NCBI RefSeq assembly: GCF_017916325.1
Contig: NC_090156.1
Coordinates: 623,501 to 687,500, forward strand
Source: Leishmania martiniquensis
Lineage: Eukaryota > Euglenozoa > Kinetoplastea > Trypanosomatida > Trypanosomatidae
Direction of reading: 5' to 3'
DNA: 64,000 nt
Below the pieces are notes generated by a model. That model saw only the letters and a program-made list of their open reading frames with translations. It did not search any database and was not told the origin of the DNA. Every line of letters begins with the position of its first letter. The first letter of the stretch is position 1. Both the position numbers and the translations under genes were made by a program. Below, piece by piece: positions 62,752 to 64,000 of this stretch.

Positions 62752-63858
62752 TCAGAAGGCCGTCTGCCCCACCTCGTTCGTGTAGTCGGGTGCATCTGGG
62801 AAGGCAGTAGGGGCGCGGTACAAAGGGCCGTTGTAGTCGTGGCGCAGCATACCGTTGAACTTAGCCCACGGTTGCCGCCGGGTCTTGGTGTACACAGTTC
62901 CAATCAGTTCCTTGCCACCATGCACGCGCGCGCGCACCTGTTGCATGATGAGGTCGTGACGGCTAATGAACTTGGCCTCGCTGCGATGCCAGCCCCAGAT
63001 AGCCCACATATCACGAGGCATCGGCTTGGCGCCTTCTTCGTTAACAGAGAGATACCCAGACGAGGCGGTGAAGGAGCCGAAGCGATCTAGCTGGTCCATC
63101 CACATCGTGAACTCCGTGTCAATGCGCATAACAGACTGCATCGCGCCATCCTTCACAGCGCGCCTGAAGTACGCCTCGCTCTTCTCAGGCGCGAGACCGC
63201 ACAGCTTCGCTGCCAACATCATGTTCACATAGCTTTGTGCGTTGGGCTCTAGCCCCAGCGTCTCCATCTCCCTAAACAGGTGCTCGGCCTGCTCGTAGTT
63301 CTTGGCGAAGGCGGCCGCCTGCATGACGGCATTGTATATGTAGTGATCGGCACCGTAGCGTTTTAGATAGTGCCGGAACACATCCAGCACTCGCTCCATG
63401 TTCTCCTTGGGTGCCTTCTCCACCACCGGCAGCAATGTAATGATTGTCTTCTCGCAGTGTAGCTTACTCCAATAGGGCTCATCACGCGCATGCAGGTAGA
63501 GGCGCCACGCCGCCTCGGGTGTCACCTCGAAGTTGTCGCCGGCATTGTAGAAGCCGATGTCCTTCGGCCACTTTGTGTAACCCAGTGCGTTGAACTGTCG
63601 CTCTTGCCAGCTGTTAGGATGTCGGCGAGGGTGTACAAGCGTCAAAGGCACAAACTGGCTCAGCTTCGCCTCTGATAGCTTTGGCCGCCAGGCAAGATTC
63701 TTGCCGCCACGCCTGGTCCGGCCTGGATTGTGAGTCCACCCCTTCTTGAGAGCGACCCAAGTGCTGCGCAGCATTCTCTTGGTCACCCTGCGGAGCCGTG
63801 ATTCACACCCCCGCTCTCTTCTTCGGCGTTTCAGCTGGTCGTGGTAGGGGCGGTGCAT
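62752..63858 (-). CDS. mitochondrial pentatricopeptide-repeat (PPR) protein
   Basis: The protein from the ATG at 63858 has 368 residues. It is strongly basic at the N-terminus, as expected for mitochondrial import. It contains at least one good PPR motif, HYIYNAVMQAAAF through AEHLFREMETLGLEPN, followed by a second weaker one (SYVNMMLAAKLCG to YFRRAVKDG). Kinetoplastids have many PPR proteins that act in mitochondrial RNA stability, editing and ribosomes; which of these applies here is unknown. The frame is open to the edge of the window without another ATG, through pyrimidine-rich sequence followed by an AG at about 63868. This supports translation starting at 63858. An ATG at 63774 (MLRSTWVALKKGW) is a possible alternative with a presequence-like N-terminus. 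Confidence 0.82.
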   Translation of the reverse strand: MHRPYHDQLKRRRRERGCESRLRRVTKRMLRSTWVALKKGWTHNPGRTRRGGKNLAWRPKLSEAKLSQFVPLTLVHPRRHPNSWQERQFNALGYTKWPKDIGFYNAGDNFEVTPEAAWRLYLHARDEPYWSKLHCEKTIITLLPVVEKAPKENMERVLDVFRHYLKRYGADHYIYNAVMQAAAFAKNYEQAEHLFREMETLGLEPNAQSYVNMMLAAKLCGLAPEKSEAYFRRAVKDGAMQSVMRIDTEFTMWMDQLDRFGSFTASSGYLSVNEEGAKPMPRDMWAIWGWHRSEAKFISRHDLIMQQVRARVHGGKELIGTVYTKTRRQPWAKFNGMLRHDYNGPLYRAPTAFPDAPDYTNEVGQTAF

Positions 63859-64000
63859 ATCACACCGCTTGCGTATGCATGTGGCGTGGAACGACGTGAA
63901 GCGCACGCACGCCGATGGCGAAGTTGCCGAAAAGACGAGACGAGTGAAGTACACGACGGGGTGAGACAGCGGAAGGTGCGGAGGGAATAGATAAGCAAGG

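Noticed and set aside
62007..62903. 298-codon minus-strand frame
   Set aside because: Overlaps the end of the PPR gene in another frame and reads as low-complexity Ser/Arg/Cys-rich spacer.
1..64000. CRISPR arrays, rRNA and tRNA genes, strand-switch region
   Set aside because: None found; all supported genes lie on the minus strand and the repeats present are microsatellites, the tandem duplication, the inverted repeats and the retroposon block.

Overview
The window looks like nuclear DNA of a trypanosomatid, most likely a Leishmania species. It shows intronless protein genes that all lie on one strand, GC-rich third codon positions, long non-coding spacers full of CA/TG, TA and purine/pyrimidine runs, and kinetoplastid-type products such as intraflagellar transport, mitochondrial PPR and a degenerate ingi/L1Tc-type retroposon. 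I cannot name the species. Every supported gene is on the minus strand, so the window reads as part of one polycistronic unit transcribed from position 64000 towards 1. mRNAs would be made by trans-splicing at pyrimidine tracts (purine-rich on the plus strand); no promoter is expected or visible inside such a unit.

Layout from high to low coordinate, in transcription order: a mitochondrial PPR protein (62752-63858); a prenylated ubiquitin-fold (MUB-type) protein (60512-61006); a small zinc-ribbon protein (57428-57838); a helical coiled-coil protein (55984-56661); an F-box protein with about eight membrane segments (52366-53781); two tandem copies of a nodulin-like major facilitator transporter (48464-50431 and 42581-44548); a WD40 protein (33698-36496); a mitochondrial-type haem peroxidase fold lacking the distal catalytic residues (31582-32808); a small uncharacterised protein (30527-30859); IFT54 (27938-29419); a NEK-type kinase (24148-26568); a GMC-family flavoprotein with an atypical active-site region (20167-21774); a low-complexity protein with a short Cys/His motif (17014-18327); then, after a gene-free stretch of about 9.3 kb, a metaxin/SAM-like protein (6524-7675), a LETM1-like mitochondrial membrane protein (4340-5527) and a UAP56/Sub2-type RNA helicase (1401-2708).

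The most notable structure is repeat-based. A 5.84-kb unit holding the transporter gene and its flanks is tandemly duplicated (39466-45303 and 45353-51184) with only a handful of differences, one of which changes the protein (Ala450 to Ser). Each unit carries, downstream of the transporter gene, a roughly 1155-bp GC-rich block that also occurs about 31 kb away at 9156-10309. There it is continuous with a decayed reverse transcriptase, so it is probably the 3' part of a degenerate ingi-clade element (DIRE/SIDER type). A perfect 42-bp inverted repeat around a 35-nt loop (19617-19735) lies downstream of the flavoprotein gene.

The genes do not form a metabolic operon. Many point to the mitochondrion (PPR, peroxidase-like, metaxin-like, LETM1-like), one or two to the flagellum or cell cycle (IFT54, NEK kinase), and others to membranes and RNA biology. 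This mixture is normal for a kinetoplastid polycistronic unit. No tRNA, rRNA, CRISPR array or convincing plus-strand gene was found. All family calls come from reading the sequence without database searches.
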